This document shows positions 9,129 through 24,100 of a stretch of 64,000 bases of DNA, piece by piece. This DNA comes from Escarpia spicata (lineage: Eukaryota; Annelida; Polychaeta; Sabellida; Siboglinidae): positions 14,971,260-15,035,259 of the forward strand of contig OZ023214.1 of NCBI GenBank assembly GCA_963995525.1. The letters run 5' to 3'. Made by a program: the position numbers and the translations under genes. The notes under the pieces are model-generated. The model searched no databases, was not told the DNA's origin, and saw only the letters and a program-made list of their open reading frames with translations. Within the stretch, counting starts at the first letter, position 1. Every line of letters begins with the position of its first letter.

Positions 9129-11735
9129 TGTAACATGCTGAACATCTATTTGGGGTAAGACCACATTCAGGATCCCTCCACCGAAAAAAGTGCACTTAAA
9201 ATACCGTTTTCTGTTATATGTATTAATTTGGTTCGAACACTTTGACATGGGACATGTTTGTCTCGTGAGTACTGAATGTACTGCTGCTTTAGACAAGATA
9301 AAACATCAAATGGGGATGAGTTTTCACACCTATAACTTACGTAATATGTTCTTGTAACTTACGTGACGGATATAAAACGGTAACATGCATTCCCATTTGT
9401 GGTTAATCTAGTTATGTGTGTAGCTTGATATCAGTCTAGCCTTCGTGAAGATTTGTAACATGCAAAACATCTATTTGGGGTAAGACCACATTCAGGATCC
9501 GTCCGCCGAAAAAAAGTGCACTTAAAATACCATTATGCTGTGATATGCATACATTTTGTTCGAACACTTTGACATGGTACATGTTTGTCTCGTGAGTACT
9601 GAATGTACTGCTGCTTTAGACAAGATAAAACATCAAATGGGGATGAGTTTTCACACCTATAACTTACGTAATATGTTCTTGTAACTTACGTGACGGATAT
9701 AAAACGGTAACATGCATTCCCATTTGTGGTTAATCTAGTTATGTGTGTAGCTTGATATCAGTCTAGCCTTCGTGAAGATTTGTAACATGCAAAACATCTA
9801 TTTGGGGTAAGACCACATTAAGGATCCGTCCGCCGAAAAAAGTGCACTTAAAATACCGTTATGCTGTGATATGCATAAATTTTGTTCGAACACTTTGACA
9901 TGGGACATGTTTGTCTCGTGAGTACTGAATGTACTGCTGCTTTAGACAAGATAAAACATCAAATGGGGATGAGTTTTCACACCTATAACTTACGTAATAT
10001 GTTCTTGTAACTTACGTGACGGAGATAAAACGGTAACATGCATTCCCATTTGTGGTTAATCTAGTTATGTGTGTAGATTGATATCAGTCTAGCCTTCGTG
10101 AAGATTTTTAACATGCTGAACATCTATTTGGGGTAAGACCACATTCAGGATCCCTCCGCCGAAAAAAGTGCACTTAAAATACCGTTTTCTGTTATATGTA
10201 TTAATTTGGTTCGAACACTTTGACATGGGACATGTTTGTCTCGTGAGTACTGAATGTACTGCTGCTTTAGACAAGATAAAACATCAAATGGGGATGAGTT
10301 TTCACACCTATAACTTACGTAATATGTTCTTGTAACTTACGTGACGGAGATAAAACGGTAACATGCATTCCCATTTGTGGTTAATCTAGTTATGTGTGTA
10401 GCTGGATATCAGTCTAGCCTTCGTGAAGATTTGTAACATGCAAAACATCTATTTGGGGTAAGACCACATCTAGGATCCGTCCGCCGAAAAAAGTGCACTT
10501 AAAATACCGTTATGCTGTGATATGCATAAATTTTGTTCGAACACTTTGACATGGGACATGTTTGTCTCGTGAGTACTGAATGTACTGCTGCTTTAGACAA
10601 GATAAAACATCAAATGGGGATGAGTTTTCACACCTATAACTTACGTAATATGTTCTTGTAACTTACGTGACGGAGATAAAACGGTAACATGCATTCCCAT
10701 TTGTGGTTAATCTAGTTATGTGTGTAGCTTGATATCAGTCTAGCCTTCGTGAAGATTTGTAACATGCAAAACATCTATTTGGGGTAAGACCACATTAAGG
10801 ATCCGTCCGCCGAAAAAAGTGCACTTAAAATACCGTTATGCTGTGATATGCATAAATTTTGTTCGAACACTTTGACATGGGACATGTTTGTCTCGTGAAT
10901 ACTGAATGTACTGCTGCTTTAGACAAGATGAAACATCAAATGGGGATGAGTTTTCACACCTATAACTTACGTAATATGTTCTTGTAACTTACGTGACGGA
11001 GATAAAACGGTAACATGCATTCCCATTTGTGGTTAATCTAGTTATGTGTGTAGCTTGATATCAGTCTAGCCTTCGTGAAGATTTGTAACATGCAAAACAT
11101 CTATTTGGGGTAAGACCACATTAAGGATCCGTCCGCCGAAAAAAGTGCACTTAAAATACCGTTATGCTGTGATATGCATACATTTTGTTCGAACACTTTG
11201 ACATGGGACATGTTTGTCTCGTGAGTACTGAATGTACTGCTGCTTTAGACAAGATAAAACATCAAATGGGGATGAGTTTTCACACCTATAACTTACGTAA
11301 TATGTTCTTGTAACTTACGTGACGGAGATAAAACGGTAACATGCATTCCCATTTGTGGTTAATCTAGTTATGTGTGTAGCTTGATATCAGTCTAGCCTTC
11401 GTGAAGATTTGTAACATGCAAAACATCTATTTGGGGTAAGACCACATTAAGGATCCGTCCGCCGAAAAAAGTGCACTTAAAATACCGTTATGCTGTGATA
11501 TGCATAAATTTTGTTCGAACACTTTGACATGGGACATGTTTGTCTCGTGAGTACTGAATGTACTGCTGCTTTAGACAAGATAAAACATCAAATGGGGATG
11601 AGTTTTCACACCTATAACTTACGTAATATGTTCTTGTAACTTACGTGACGGAGATAAAACGGTACCATGCATTCCCATTTGTGGTTAATCTAGTTATGTG
11701 TGTAGATTGATATCAGTCTAGCCTTCGTGAAGATT
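9129..11735 (+). repeat. 8-mer HOR variant (Ct A G C D E F G)
   Basis: This has the 2,607-bp length of the 8-mer, but a G-like monomer (9781) stands where B is expected. The A at 9454 has the Ct-type ggatataaaa end. Ct at 9129 has cctccaccg in place of cctccgccg. C at 10107 has the tttaac start shared with 654 and 3588, tying this block to the first two HOR copies. Confidence 0.88.
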
Positions 11736-14700
11736 TGTAACATGCTGAACATCTATTTGGGGTAAGACCACATTCAGGATCCCTCCGCCGAAAAAAGTGC
11801 ACTTAAAATACCGTTTTCTGTTATATGTATTAATTTGGTTCGAACACTTTGACATGGGACATGTTTGTCTCGTGAGTACTGAATGTACTGCTGCTTTAGA
11901 CAAGATAAAACATCAAATGGGGATGAGTTTTCACACCTATAACTTACGTAATATGTTCTTGTAACTTACGTGACGGATATAAAACGGTAACATGCATTCC
12001 CATTTGTGGTTAATCTAGTTATGTGTGTAGCTTGATATCAGTCTAGCCTTCGTGAAGATTTGTAACATGCAAAACATCTATTTGGGGTAAGACCACATTC
12101 AGGATCCGTCCGCCGAAAAAAAGTGCACTTAAAATACCATTATGCTGTGATATGCATACATTTTGTTCGAACACTTTGACATGGTACATGTTTGTCTCGT
12201 GAGTACTGAATGTACTGCTGCTTTAGACAAGATAAAACATCAAATGGGGATGAGTTTTCACACCTATAACTTATGTAATATGTTCTTGTAACTTACGTGA
12301 CGGAGATAAAACGGTAACATGCATTCCCATTTGTGGTTAATCTAGTTATGTGTGTAGCTTGATATCAGTCTAGCCTTCGTGAAGATTTGTAACATGCAAA
12401 ACATCTATTTGGGGTAAGACCACATTAAAGATCCGTCCGCCGATAAAAGTGCACTTAAAATACCGTTATGCTGTGATATGCATAAATTTTGTTCGAACAC
12501 TTTGACATGGGACATGTTTGTCTCGTGAGTACTGAATGTACTGCTGCTTTAGACAAGATGAAACATCAAATGGGGATGAGTTTTCACACCTATAACTTAC
12601 GTAATATGTTCTTGTAACTTACGTGACGGAGATAAAACGGTAACATGCATTCCCATTTGTGGTTAATCTAGTTATGTGTGTAGCTGGATATCAGTCTAGC
12701 CTTCGTGAAGATTTGTAACATGCAAAACATCTATTTGGGGTAAGACCACATCTAGGATCCGTCCGCCGAAAAAAGTGCACTTAAAATACCGTTATGCTGT
12801 GATATGCATAAATTTTGTTCGAACACTTTGACATGGGACATGTTTGTCTCGTGAGTACTGAATGTACTGCTGCTTTAGACAAGATAAAACATCAAATGGG
12901 GATGAGTTTTCACACCTATAACTTACGTAATATGTTCTTGTAACTTACGTGACGGAGATAAAACGGTAACATGCATTCCCATTTGTGGTTAATCTAGTTA
13001 TGTGTGTAGCTTGATATCAGTCTAGCCTTCGTGAAGATTTGTAACATGCAAAACATCTATTTGGGGTAAGACCACATTAAGGATCCGTCCGCCGAAAAAA
13101 GTGCACTTAAAATACCGTTATGCTGTGATATGCATAAATTTTGTTCGAACACTTTGACATGGGACATGTTTGTCTCGTGAGTACTGAATGTACTGCTGCT
13201 TTAGACAAGATGAAACATCAAATGGGGATGAGTTTTCACACCTATAACTTACGTAATATGTTCTTGTAACTTACGTGACGGAGATAAAACGGTAACATGC
13301 ATTCCCATTTGTGGTTAATCTAGTTATGTGTGTAGCTTGATATCAGTCTAGCCTTCGTGAAGATTTGTAACATGCAAAACATCTATTTGGGGTAAGACCA
13401 CATTAAGGATCCGTCCGCCGAAAAAAGTGCACTTAAAATACCGTTATGCTGTGATATGCATACATTTTGTTCGAACACTTTGACATGGGACATGTTTGTC
13501 TCGTGAGTACTGAATGTACTGCTGCTTTAGACAAGATGAAACATCAAATGGGGATGAGTTTTCACACTTATAACTTACGTAATATGTTCTTGTAACTTAC
13601 GTGACGGAGATAAAACGGTAACATGCATTCCCATTTGTGGTTAATCTAGTTATGTGTGTAGCTTGATATCAGTCTAGCCTTCGTGAAGATTTGTAACATG
13701 CAAAACATCTATTTGGGGTAAGACCACATTAAGGATCCGTCCGCCGAAAAAAGTGCACTTAAAATACCGTTATGCTGTGATATGCATACATTTTGTTCGA
13801 ACACTTTGATATGGGACATGTTTGTCTCGTGAGTACTGAATGTACTGCTGCTTTAGACAAGATAAAACATCAAATGGGGATGAGTTTTCACACCTATAAC
13901 TTACGTAATATGTTCTTGTAACTTACGTGACGGAGATAAAACGGTAACATGCATTCCCATTTGTGGTTAATCTAGTTATGTGTGTAGCTTGATATCAGTC
14001 TAGCCTTCGTGAAGATTTGTAACATGCAAAACATCTATTTGGGGTAAGACCACATTAAGGATCCGTCCGCCGAAAAAAGTGCACTTAAAATACCGTTATG
14101 CTGTGATATGCATAAATTTTGTTCGAACACTTTGACATGGGACATGTTTGTCTCGTGAGTACTGAATGTACTGCTGCTTTAGACAAGATAAAACATCAAA
14201 TGGGGATGAGTTTTCACACCTATAACTTACGTAATATGTTCTTGTAACTTACGTGACGGAGATAAAACGGTAACATGCATTCCCATTTGTGGTTAATCTA
14301 GTTATGTGTGTAGATTGATATCAGTCTAGCCTTCGTGAAGATTTGTAACATGCTGAACATCTATTTGGGGTAAGACCACATTCAGGATCCCTCCGCCGAA
14401 AAAAGTGCACTTAAAATACCGTTTTCTGTTATATGTATTAATTTGGTTCGAACACTTTGACATGGGACATGTTTGTCTCGTGAGTACTGAATGTACTGCT
14501 GCTTTAGACAAGATAAAACATCAAATGGGGATGAGTTTTCACACCTATAACTTACGTAATATGTTCTTGTAACTTACGTGACGGATATAAAACGGTAACA
14601 TGCATTCCCATTTGTGGTTAATCTAGTTATGTGTGTAGCTTGATATCAGTCTAGCCTTCGTGAAGATTTGTAACATGCAAAACATCTATTTGGGGTAAGA

Positions 14701-16950
14701 CCACATTCAGGATCCGTCCGCCGAAAAAAAGTGCACTTAAAATACCATTATGCTGTGATATGCATACATTTTGTTCGAACACTTTGACATGGTACATGTT
14801 TGTCTCGTGAGTACTGAATGTACTGCTGCTTTAGACAAGATAAAACATCAAATGGGGATGAGTTTTCACACCTATAACTTACGTAATATGTTCTTGTAAC
14901 TTACGTGACGGAGATAAAACGGTAACATGCATTCCCATTTGTGGTTAATCTAGTTATGTGTGTAGCTTGATATCAGTCTAGCCTTCGTGAAGATTTGTAA
15001 CATGCAAAACATCTATTTGGGGTAAGACCACATTAAAGATCCGTCCGCCGATAAAAGTGCACTTAAAATACCGTTATGCTGTGATATGCATAAATTTTGT
15101 TCGAACACTTTGACATGGGACATGTTTGTCTCGTGAGTACTGAATGTACTGCTGCTTTAGACAAGATGAAACATCAAATGGGGATGAGTTTTCACACCTA
15201 TAACTTACGTAATATGTTCTTGTAACTTACGTGACGGAGATAAAACGGTAACATGCATTCCCATTTGTGGTTAATCTAGTTATGTGTGTAGCTTGATATC
15301 AGTCTAGCCTTCGTGAAGATTTGTAACATGCTGAACATCTATTTGGGGTAAGACCACATTCAGGATCCCTCCGCCGAAAAAAGTGCACTTAAAATACCGT
15401 TTTCTGTTATATGTATTAATTTGGTTCGAACACTTTGACATGGGACATGTTTGTCTCGTTAGTACTGAATGTACTGCTGCTTTAGACAAGATAAAACATC
15501 AAATGGGGATGAGTTTTCACACCTATAACTTACGTAATATGTTCTTGTAACTTACGTGACGGAGATAAAACGGTAACATGCATTCCCATTTGTGGTTAAT
15601 CTAGTTATGTGTTTAGCTTGATATCAGTCTAGCCTTCGTGAAGATTTGTAACATGCAAAACATCTATTTGGGGTAAGACCACATTAAGGATCCGTCCGCC
15701 GAAAAAAGTGCACTTAAAATACCGTTATGCTGTGATATGCATAAATTTTGTTCGAACACTTTGACATGGGACATGTTTGTCTCGTGAGTACTGAATGTAC
15801 TGCTGCTTTAGACAAGATAAAACATCAAATGGGGATGAGTTTTCACACCTATAACTTACGTAATATGTTCTTGTAACTTACGTGACGGAGATAAAACGGT
15901 AACATGCATTCCCATTTGTGGTTAATCTAGTTATGTGTGTAGCTTGATATCAGTCTAGCCTTCGTGAAGATTTGTAACATGCAAAACATCTATTTGGGGT
16001 AAGACCACATTAAGGATCCGTCCGCCGAAAAAAGTGCACTTAAAATACCGTTATGCTGTGATATGCATAAATTTTGTTCGAACACTTTGACATGGGACAT
16101 GTTTGTCTCGTGAATACTGAATGTACTGCTGCTTTAGACAAGATGAAACATCAAATGGGGATGAGTTTTCACACCTATAACTTACGTAATATGTTCTTGT
16201 AACTTACGTGACGGAGATAAAACGGTAACATGCATTCCCATTTGTGGTTAATCTAGTTATGTGTGTAGCTTGATATCAGTCTAGCCTTCGTGAAGATTTG
16301 TAACATGCAAAACATCTATTTGGGGTAAGACCACATTAAGGATCCGTCCGCCGAAAAAAGTGCACTTAAAATACCGTTATGCTGTGATATGCATACATTT
16401 TGTTCGAACACTTTGACATGGGACATGTTTGTCTCGTGAGTACTGAATGTACTGCTGCTTTAGACAAGATAAAACATCAAATGGGGATGAGTTTTCACAC
16501 CTATAACTTACGTAATATGTTCTTGTAACTTACGTGACGGAGATAAAACGGTAACATGCATTCCCATTTGTGGTTAATCTAGTTATGTGTGTAGCTTGAT
16601 ATCAGTCTAGCCTTCGTGAAGATTTGTAACATGCAAAACATCTATTTGGGGTAAGACCACATTAAGGATCCGTCCGCCGAAAAAAGTGCACTTAAAATAC
16701 CGTTATGCTGTGATATGCATAAATTTTGTTCGAACACTTTGACATGGGACATGTTTGTCTCGTGAGTACTGAATGTACTGCTGCTTTAGACAAGATAAAA
16801 CATCAAATGGGGATGAGTTTTCACACCTATAACTTACGTAATATGTTCTTGTAACTTACGTGACGGAGATAAAACGGTACCATGCATTCCCATTTGTGGT
16901 TAATCTAGTTATGTGTGTAGATTGATATCAGTCTAGCCTTCGTGAAGATT
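11736..16950 (+). repeat. 16-mer HOR, copy 1 (5,215 bp)
   Basis: Class order is Ct A B D E F F G / Ct A B C G E F G, two diverged 8-mers forming one unit. Linked private variants are cttatgtaat in A (12061), cacacttataac in F (13366), ttgatatggg in F (13692), and ctcgttagtac with gtgtttagc in C (15322). The same set recurs in the next two units at offsets of 5,215 and 9,452 bp. Confidence 0.92.
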
Positions 16951-19900
16951 TGTAACATGCTGAACATCTATTTGGGGTAAGACCACATTCAGGATCCCTC
17001 CGCCGAAAAAAGTGCACTTAAAATACCGTTTTCTGTTATATGTATTAATTTGGTTCGAACACTTTGACATGGGACATGTTTGTCTCGTGAGTACTGAATG
17101 TACTGCTGCTTTAGACAAGATAAAACATCAAATGGGGATGAGTTTTCACACCTATAACTTACGTAATATGTTCTTGTAACTTACGTGACGGATATAAAAC
17201 GGTAACATGCATTCCCATTTGTGGTTAATCTAGTTATGTGTGTAGCTTGATATCAGTCTAGCCTTCGTGAAGATTTGTAACATGCAAAACATCTATTTGG
17301 GGTAAGACCACATTCAGGATCCGTCCGCCGAAAAAAAGTGCACTTAAAATACCATTATGCTGTGATATGCATACATTTTGTTCGAACACTTTGACATGGT
17401 ACATGTTTGTCTCGTGAGTACTGAATGTACTGCTGCTTTAGACAAGATAAAACATCAAATGGGGATGAGTTTTCACACCTATAACTTATGTAATATGTTC
17501 TTGTAACTTACGTGACGGAGATAAAACGGTAACATGCATTCCCATTTGTGGTTAATCTAGTTATGTGTGTAGCTTGATATCAGTCTAGCCTTCGTGAAGA
17601 TTTGTAACATGCAAAACATCTATTTGGGGTAAGACCACATTAAAGATCCGTCCGCCGATAAAAGTGCACTTAAAATACCGTTATGCTGTGATATGCATAA
17701 ATTTTGTTCGAACACTTTGACATGGGACATGTTTGTCTCGTGAGTACTGAATGTACTGCTGCTTTAGACAAGATGAAACATCAAATGGGGATGAGTTTTC
17801 ACACCTATAACTTACGTAATATGTTCTTGTAACTTACGTGACGGAGATAAAACGGTAACATGCATTCCCATTTGTGGTTAATCTAGTTATGTGTGTAGCT
17901 GGATATCAGTCTAGCCTTCGTGAAGATTTGTAACATGCAAAACATCTATTTGGGGTAAGACCACATCTAGGATCCGTCCGCCGAAAAAAGTGCACTTAAA
18001 ATACCGTTATGCTGTGATATGCATAAATTTTGTTCGAACACTTTGACATGGGACATGTTTGTCTCGTGAGTACTGAATGTACTGCTGCTTTAGACAAGAT
18101 AAAACATCAAATGGGGATGAGTTTTCACACCTATAACTTACGTAATATGTTCTTGTAACTTACGTGACGGAGATAAAACGGTAACATGCATTCCCATTTG
18201 TGGTTAATCTAGTTATGTGTGTAGCTTGATATCAGTCTAGCCTTCGTGAAGATTTGTAACATGCAAAACATCTATTTGGGGTAAGACCACATTAAGGATC
18301 CGTCCGCCGAAAAAAGTGCACTTAAAATACCGTTATGCTGTGATATGCATAAATTTTGTTCGAACACTTTGACATGGGACATGTTTGTCTCGTGAGTACT
18401 GAATGTACTGCTGCTTTAGACAAGATGAAACATCAAATGGGGATGAGTTTTCACACCTATAACTTACGTAATATGTTCTTGTAACTTACGTGACGGAGAT
18501 AAAACGGTAACATGCATTCCCATTTGTGGTTAATCTAGTTATGTGTGTAGCTTGATATCAGTCTAGCCTTCGTGAAGATTTGTAACATGCAAAACATCTA
18601 TTTGGGGTAAGACCACATTAAGGATCCGTCCGCCGAAAAAAGTGCACTTAAAATACCGTTATGCTGTGATATGCATACATTTTGTTCGAACACTTTGACA
18701 TGGGACATGTTTGTCTCGTGAGTACTGAATGTACTGCTGCTTTAGACAAGATGAAACATCAAATGGGGATGAGTTTTCACACTTATAACTTACGTAATAT
18801 GTTCTTGTAACTTACGTGACGGAGATAAAACGGTAACATGCATTCCCATTTGTGGTTAATCTAGTTATGTGTGTAGCTTGATATCAGTCTAGCCTTCGTG
18901 AAGATTTGTAACATGCAAAACATCTATTTGGGGTAAGACCACATTAAGGATCCGTCCGCCGAAAAAAGTGCACTTAAAATACCGTTATGCTGTGATATGC
19001 ATACATTTTGTTCGAACACTTTGATATGGGACATGTTTGTCTCGTGAGTACTGAATGTACTGCTGCTTTAGACAAGATAAAACATCAAATGGGGATGAGT
19101 TTTCACACCTATAACTTACGTAATATGTTCTTGTAACTTACGTGACGGAGATAAAACGGTAACATGCATTCCCATTTGTGGTTAATCTAGTTATGTGTGT
19201 AGCTTGATATCAGTCTAGCCTTCGTGAAGATTTGTAACATGCAAAACATCTATTTGGGGTAAGACCACATTAAGGATCCGTCCGCCGAAAAAAGTGCACT
19301 TAAAATACCGTTATGCTGTGATATGCATAAATTTTGTTCGAACACTTTGACATGGGACATGTTTGTCTCGTGAGTACTGAATGTACTGCTGCTTTAGACA
19401 AGATAAAACATCAAATGGGGATGAGTTTTCACACCTATAACTTACGTAATATGTTCTTGTAACTTACGTGACGGAGATAAAACGGTAACATGCATTCCCA
19501 TTTGTGGTTAATCTAGTTATGTGTGTAGATTGATATCAGTCTAGCCTTCGTGAAGATTTGTAACATGCTGAACATCTATTTGGGGTAAGACCACATTCAG
19601 GATCCCTCCGCCGAAAAAAGTGCACTTAAAATACCGTTTTCTGTTATATGTATTAATTTGGTTCGAACACTTTGACATGGGACATGTTTGTCTCGTGAGT
19701 ACTGAATGTACTGCTGCTTTAGACAAGATAAAACATCAAATGGGGATGAGTTTTCACACCTATAACTTACGTAATATGTTCTTGTAACTTACGTGACGGA
19801 TATAAAACGGTAACATGCATTCCCATTTGTGGTTAATCTAGTTATGTGTGTAGCTTGATATCAGTCTAGCCTTCGTGAAGATTTGTAACATGCAAAACAT

Positions 19901-21187
19901 CTATTTGGGGTAAGACCACATTCAGGATCCGTCCGCCGAAAAAAAGTGCACTTAAAATACCATTATGCTGTGATATGCATACATTTTGTTCGAACACTTT
20001 GACATGGTACATGTTTGTCTCGTGAGTACTGAATGTACTGCTGCTTTAGACAAGATAAAACATCAAATGGGGATGAGTTTTCACACCTATAACTTACGTA
20101 ATATGTTCTTGTAACTTACGTGACGGAGATAAAACGGTAACATGCATTCCCATTTGTGGTTAATCTAGTTATGTGTGTAGCTTGATATCAGTCTAGCCTT
20201 CGTGAAGATTTGTAACATGCAAAACATCTATTTGGGGTAAGACCACATTAAAGATCCGTCCGCCGATAAAAGTGCACTTAAAATACCGTTATGCTGTGAT
20301 ATGCATAAATTTTGTTCGAACACTTTGACATGGGACATGTTTGTCTCGTGAGTACTGAATGTACTGCTGCTTTAGACAAGATGAAACATCAAATGGGGAT
20401 GAGTTTTCACACCTATAACTTACGTAATATGTTCTTGTAACTTACGTGACGGAGATAAAACGGTAACATGCATTCCCATTTGTGGTTAATCTAGTTATGT
20501 GTGTAGCTTGATATCAGTCTAGCCTTCGTGAAGATTTGTAACATGCTGAACATCTATTTGGGGTAAGACCACATTCAGGATCCCTCCGCCGAAAAAAGTG
20601 CACTTAAAATACCGTTTTCTGTTATATGTATTAATTTGGTTCGAACACTTTGACATGGGACATGTTTGTCTCGTTAGTACTGAATGTACTGCTGCTTTAG
20701 ACAAGATAAAACATCAAATGGGGATGAGTTTTCACACCTATAACTTACGTAATATGTTCTTGTAACTTACGTGACGGAGATAAAACGGTAACATGCATTC
20801 CCATTTGTGGTTAATCTAGTTATGTGTTTAGCTTGATATCAGTCTAGCCTTCGTGAAGATTTGTAACATGCAAAACATCTATTTGGGGTAAGACCACATT
20901 AAGGATCCGTCCGCCGAAAAAAGTGCACTTAAAATACCGTTATGCTGTGATATGCATAAATTTTGTTCGAACACTTTGACATGGGACATGTTTGTCTCGT
21001 GAGTACTGAATGTACTGCTGCTTTAGACAAGATAAAACATCAAATGGGGATGAGTTTTCACACCTATAACTTACGTAATATGTTCTTGTAACTTACGTGA
21101 CGGAGATAAAACGGTACCATGCATTCCCATTTGTGGTTAATCTAGTTATGTGTGTAGATTGATATCAGTCTAGCCTTCGTGAAGATT
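16951..21187 (+). repeat. 13-mer HOR, 16-mer with three monomers lost (4,237 bp)
   Basis: This is the same order as the 16-mer up to C (20537, with ctcgttagtac and gtgtttagc). It is then followed directly by a G with the KpnI variant (20862). Relative to 11736-16950 it lacks three monomers (978 bp). The break is best explained by exchange between the two G-class monomers, which differ mainly by ggtaac/ggtacc. Confidence 0.92.
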
Positions 21188-24100
21188 TGTAACATGCTGA
21201 ACATCTATTTGGGGTAAGACCACATTCAGGATCCCTCCGCCGAAAAAAGTGCACTTAAAATACCGTTTTCTGTTATATGTATTAATTTGGTTCGAACACT
21301 TTGACATGGGACATGTTTGTCTCGTGAGTACTGAATGTACTGCTGCTTTAGACAAGATAAAACATCAAATGGGGATGAGTTTTCACACCTATAACTTACG
21401 TAATATGTTCTTGTAACTTACGTGACGGATATAAAACGGTAACATGCATTCCCATTTGTGGTTAATCTAGTTATGTGTGTAGCTTGATATCAGTCTAGCC
21501 TTCGTGAAGATTTGTAACATGCAAAACATCTATTTGGGGTAAGACCACATTCAGGATCCGTCCGCCGAAAAAAAGTGCACTTAAAATACCATTATGCTGT
21601 GATATGCATACATTTTGTTCGAACACTTTGACATGGTACATGTTTGTCTCGTGAGTACTGAATGTACTGCTGCTTTAGACAAGATAAAACATCAAATGGG
21701 GATGAGTTTTCACACCTATAACTTATGTAATATGTTCTTGTAACTTACGTGACGGAGATAAAACGGTAACATGCATTCCCATTTGTGGTTAATCTAGTTA
21801 TGTGTGTAGCTTGATATCAGTCTAGCCTTCGTGAAGATTTGTAACATGCAAAACATCTATTTGGGGTAAGACCACATTAAAGATCCGTCCGCCGATAAAA
21901 GTGCACTTAAAATACCGTTATGCTGTGATATGCATAAATTTTGTTCGAACACTTTGACATGGGACATGTTTGTCTCGTGAGTACTGAATGTACTGCTGCT
22001 TTAGACAAGATGAAACATCAAATGGGGATGAGTTTTCACACCTATAACTTACGTAATATGTTCTTGTAACTTACGTGACGGAGATAAAACGGTAACATGC
22101 ATTCCCATTTGTGGTTAATCTAGTTATGTGTGTAGCTGGATATCAGTCTAGCCTTCGTGAAGATTTGTAACATGCAAAACATCTATTTGGGGTAAGACCA
22201 CATCTAGGATCCGTCCGCCGAAAAAAGTGCACTTAAAATACCGTTATGCTGTGATATGCATAAATTTTGTTCGAACACTTTGACATGGGACATGTTTGTC
22301 TCGTGAGTACTGAATGTACTGCTGCTTTAGACAAGATAAAACATCAAATGGGGATGAGTTTTCACACCTATAACTTACGTAATATGTTCTTGTAACTTAC
22401 GTGACGGAGATAAAACGGTAACATGCATTCCCATTTGTGGTTAATCTAGTTATGTGTGTAGCTTGATATCAGTCTAGCCTTCGTGAAGATTTGTAACATG
22501 CAAAACATCTATTTGGGGTAAGACCACATTAAGGATCCGTCCGCCGAAAAAAGTGCACTTAAAATACCGTTATGCTGTGATATGCATAAATTTTGTTCGA
22601 ACACTTTGACATGGGACATGTTTGTCTCGTGAGTACTGAATGTACTGCTGCTTTAGACAAGATGAAACATCAAATGGGGATGAGTTTTCACACCTATAAC
22701 TTACGTAATATGTTCTTGTAACTTACGTGACGGAGATAAAACGGTAACATGCATTCCCATTTGTGGTTAATCTAGTTATGTGTGTAGCTTGATATCAGTC
22801 TAGCCTTCGTGAAGATTTGTAACATGCAAAACATCTATTTGGGGTAAGACCACATTAAGGATCCGTCCGCCGAAAAAAGTGCACTTAAAATACCGTTATG
22901 CTGTGATATGCATACATTTTGTTCGAACACTTTGACATGGGACATGTTTGTCTCGTGAGTACTGAATGTACTGCTGCTTTAGACAAGATGAAACATCAAA
23001 TGGGGATGAGTTTTCACACTTATAACTTACGTAATATGTTCTTGTAACTTACGTGACGGAGATAAAACGGTAACATGCATTCCCATTTGTGGTTAATCTA
23101 GTTATGTGTGTAGCTTGATATCAGTCTAGCCTTCGTGAAGATTTGTAACATGCAAAACATCTATTTGGGGTAAGACCACATTAAGGATCCGTCCGCCGAA
23201 AAAAGTGCACTTAAAATACCGTTATGCTGTGATATGCATACATTTTGTTCGAACACTTTGATATGGGACATGTTTGTCTCGTGAGTACTGAATGTACTGC
23301 TGCTTTAGACAAGATAAAACATCAAATGGGGATGAGTTTTCACACCTATAACTTACGTAATATGTTCTTGTAACTTACGTGACGGAGATAAAACGGTAAC
23401 ATGCATTCCCATTTGTGGTTAATCTAGTTATGTGTGTAGCTTGATATCAGTCTAGCCTTCGTGAAGATTTGTAACATGCAAAACATCTATTTGGGGTAAG
23501 ACCACATTAAGGATCCGTCCGCCGAAAAAAGTGCACTTAAAATACCGTTATGCTGTGATATGCATAAATTTTGTTCGAACACTTTGACATGGGACATGTT
23601 TGTCTCGTGAGTACTGAATGTACTGCTGCTTTAGACAAGATAAAACATCAAATGGGGATGAGTTTTCACACCTATAACTTACGTAATATGTTCTTGTAAC
23701 TTACGTGACGGAGATAAAACGGTAACATGCATTCCCATTTGTGGTTAATCTAGTTATGTGTGTAGATTGATATCAGTCTAGCCTTCGTGAAGATTTGTAA
23801 CATGCTGAACATCTATTTGGGGTAAGACCACATTCAGGATCCCTCCGCCGAAAAAAGTGCACTTAAAATACCGTTTTCTGTTATATGTATTAATTTGGTT
23901 CGAACACTTTGACATGGGACATGTTTGTCTCGTGAGTACTGAATGTACTGCTGCTTTAGACAAGATAAAACATCAAATGGGGATGAGTTTTCACACCTAT
24001 AACTTACGTAATATGTTCTTGTAACTTACGTGACGGATATAAAACGGTAACATGCATTCCCATTTGTGGTTAATCTAGTTATGTGTGTAGCTTGATATCA

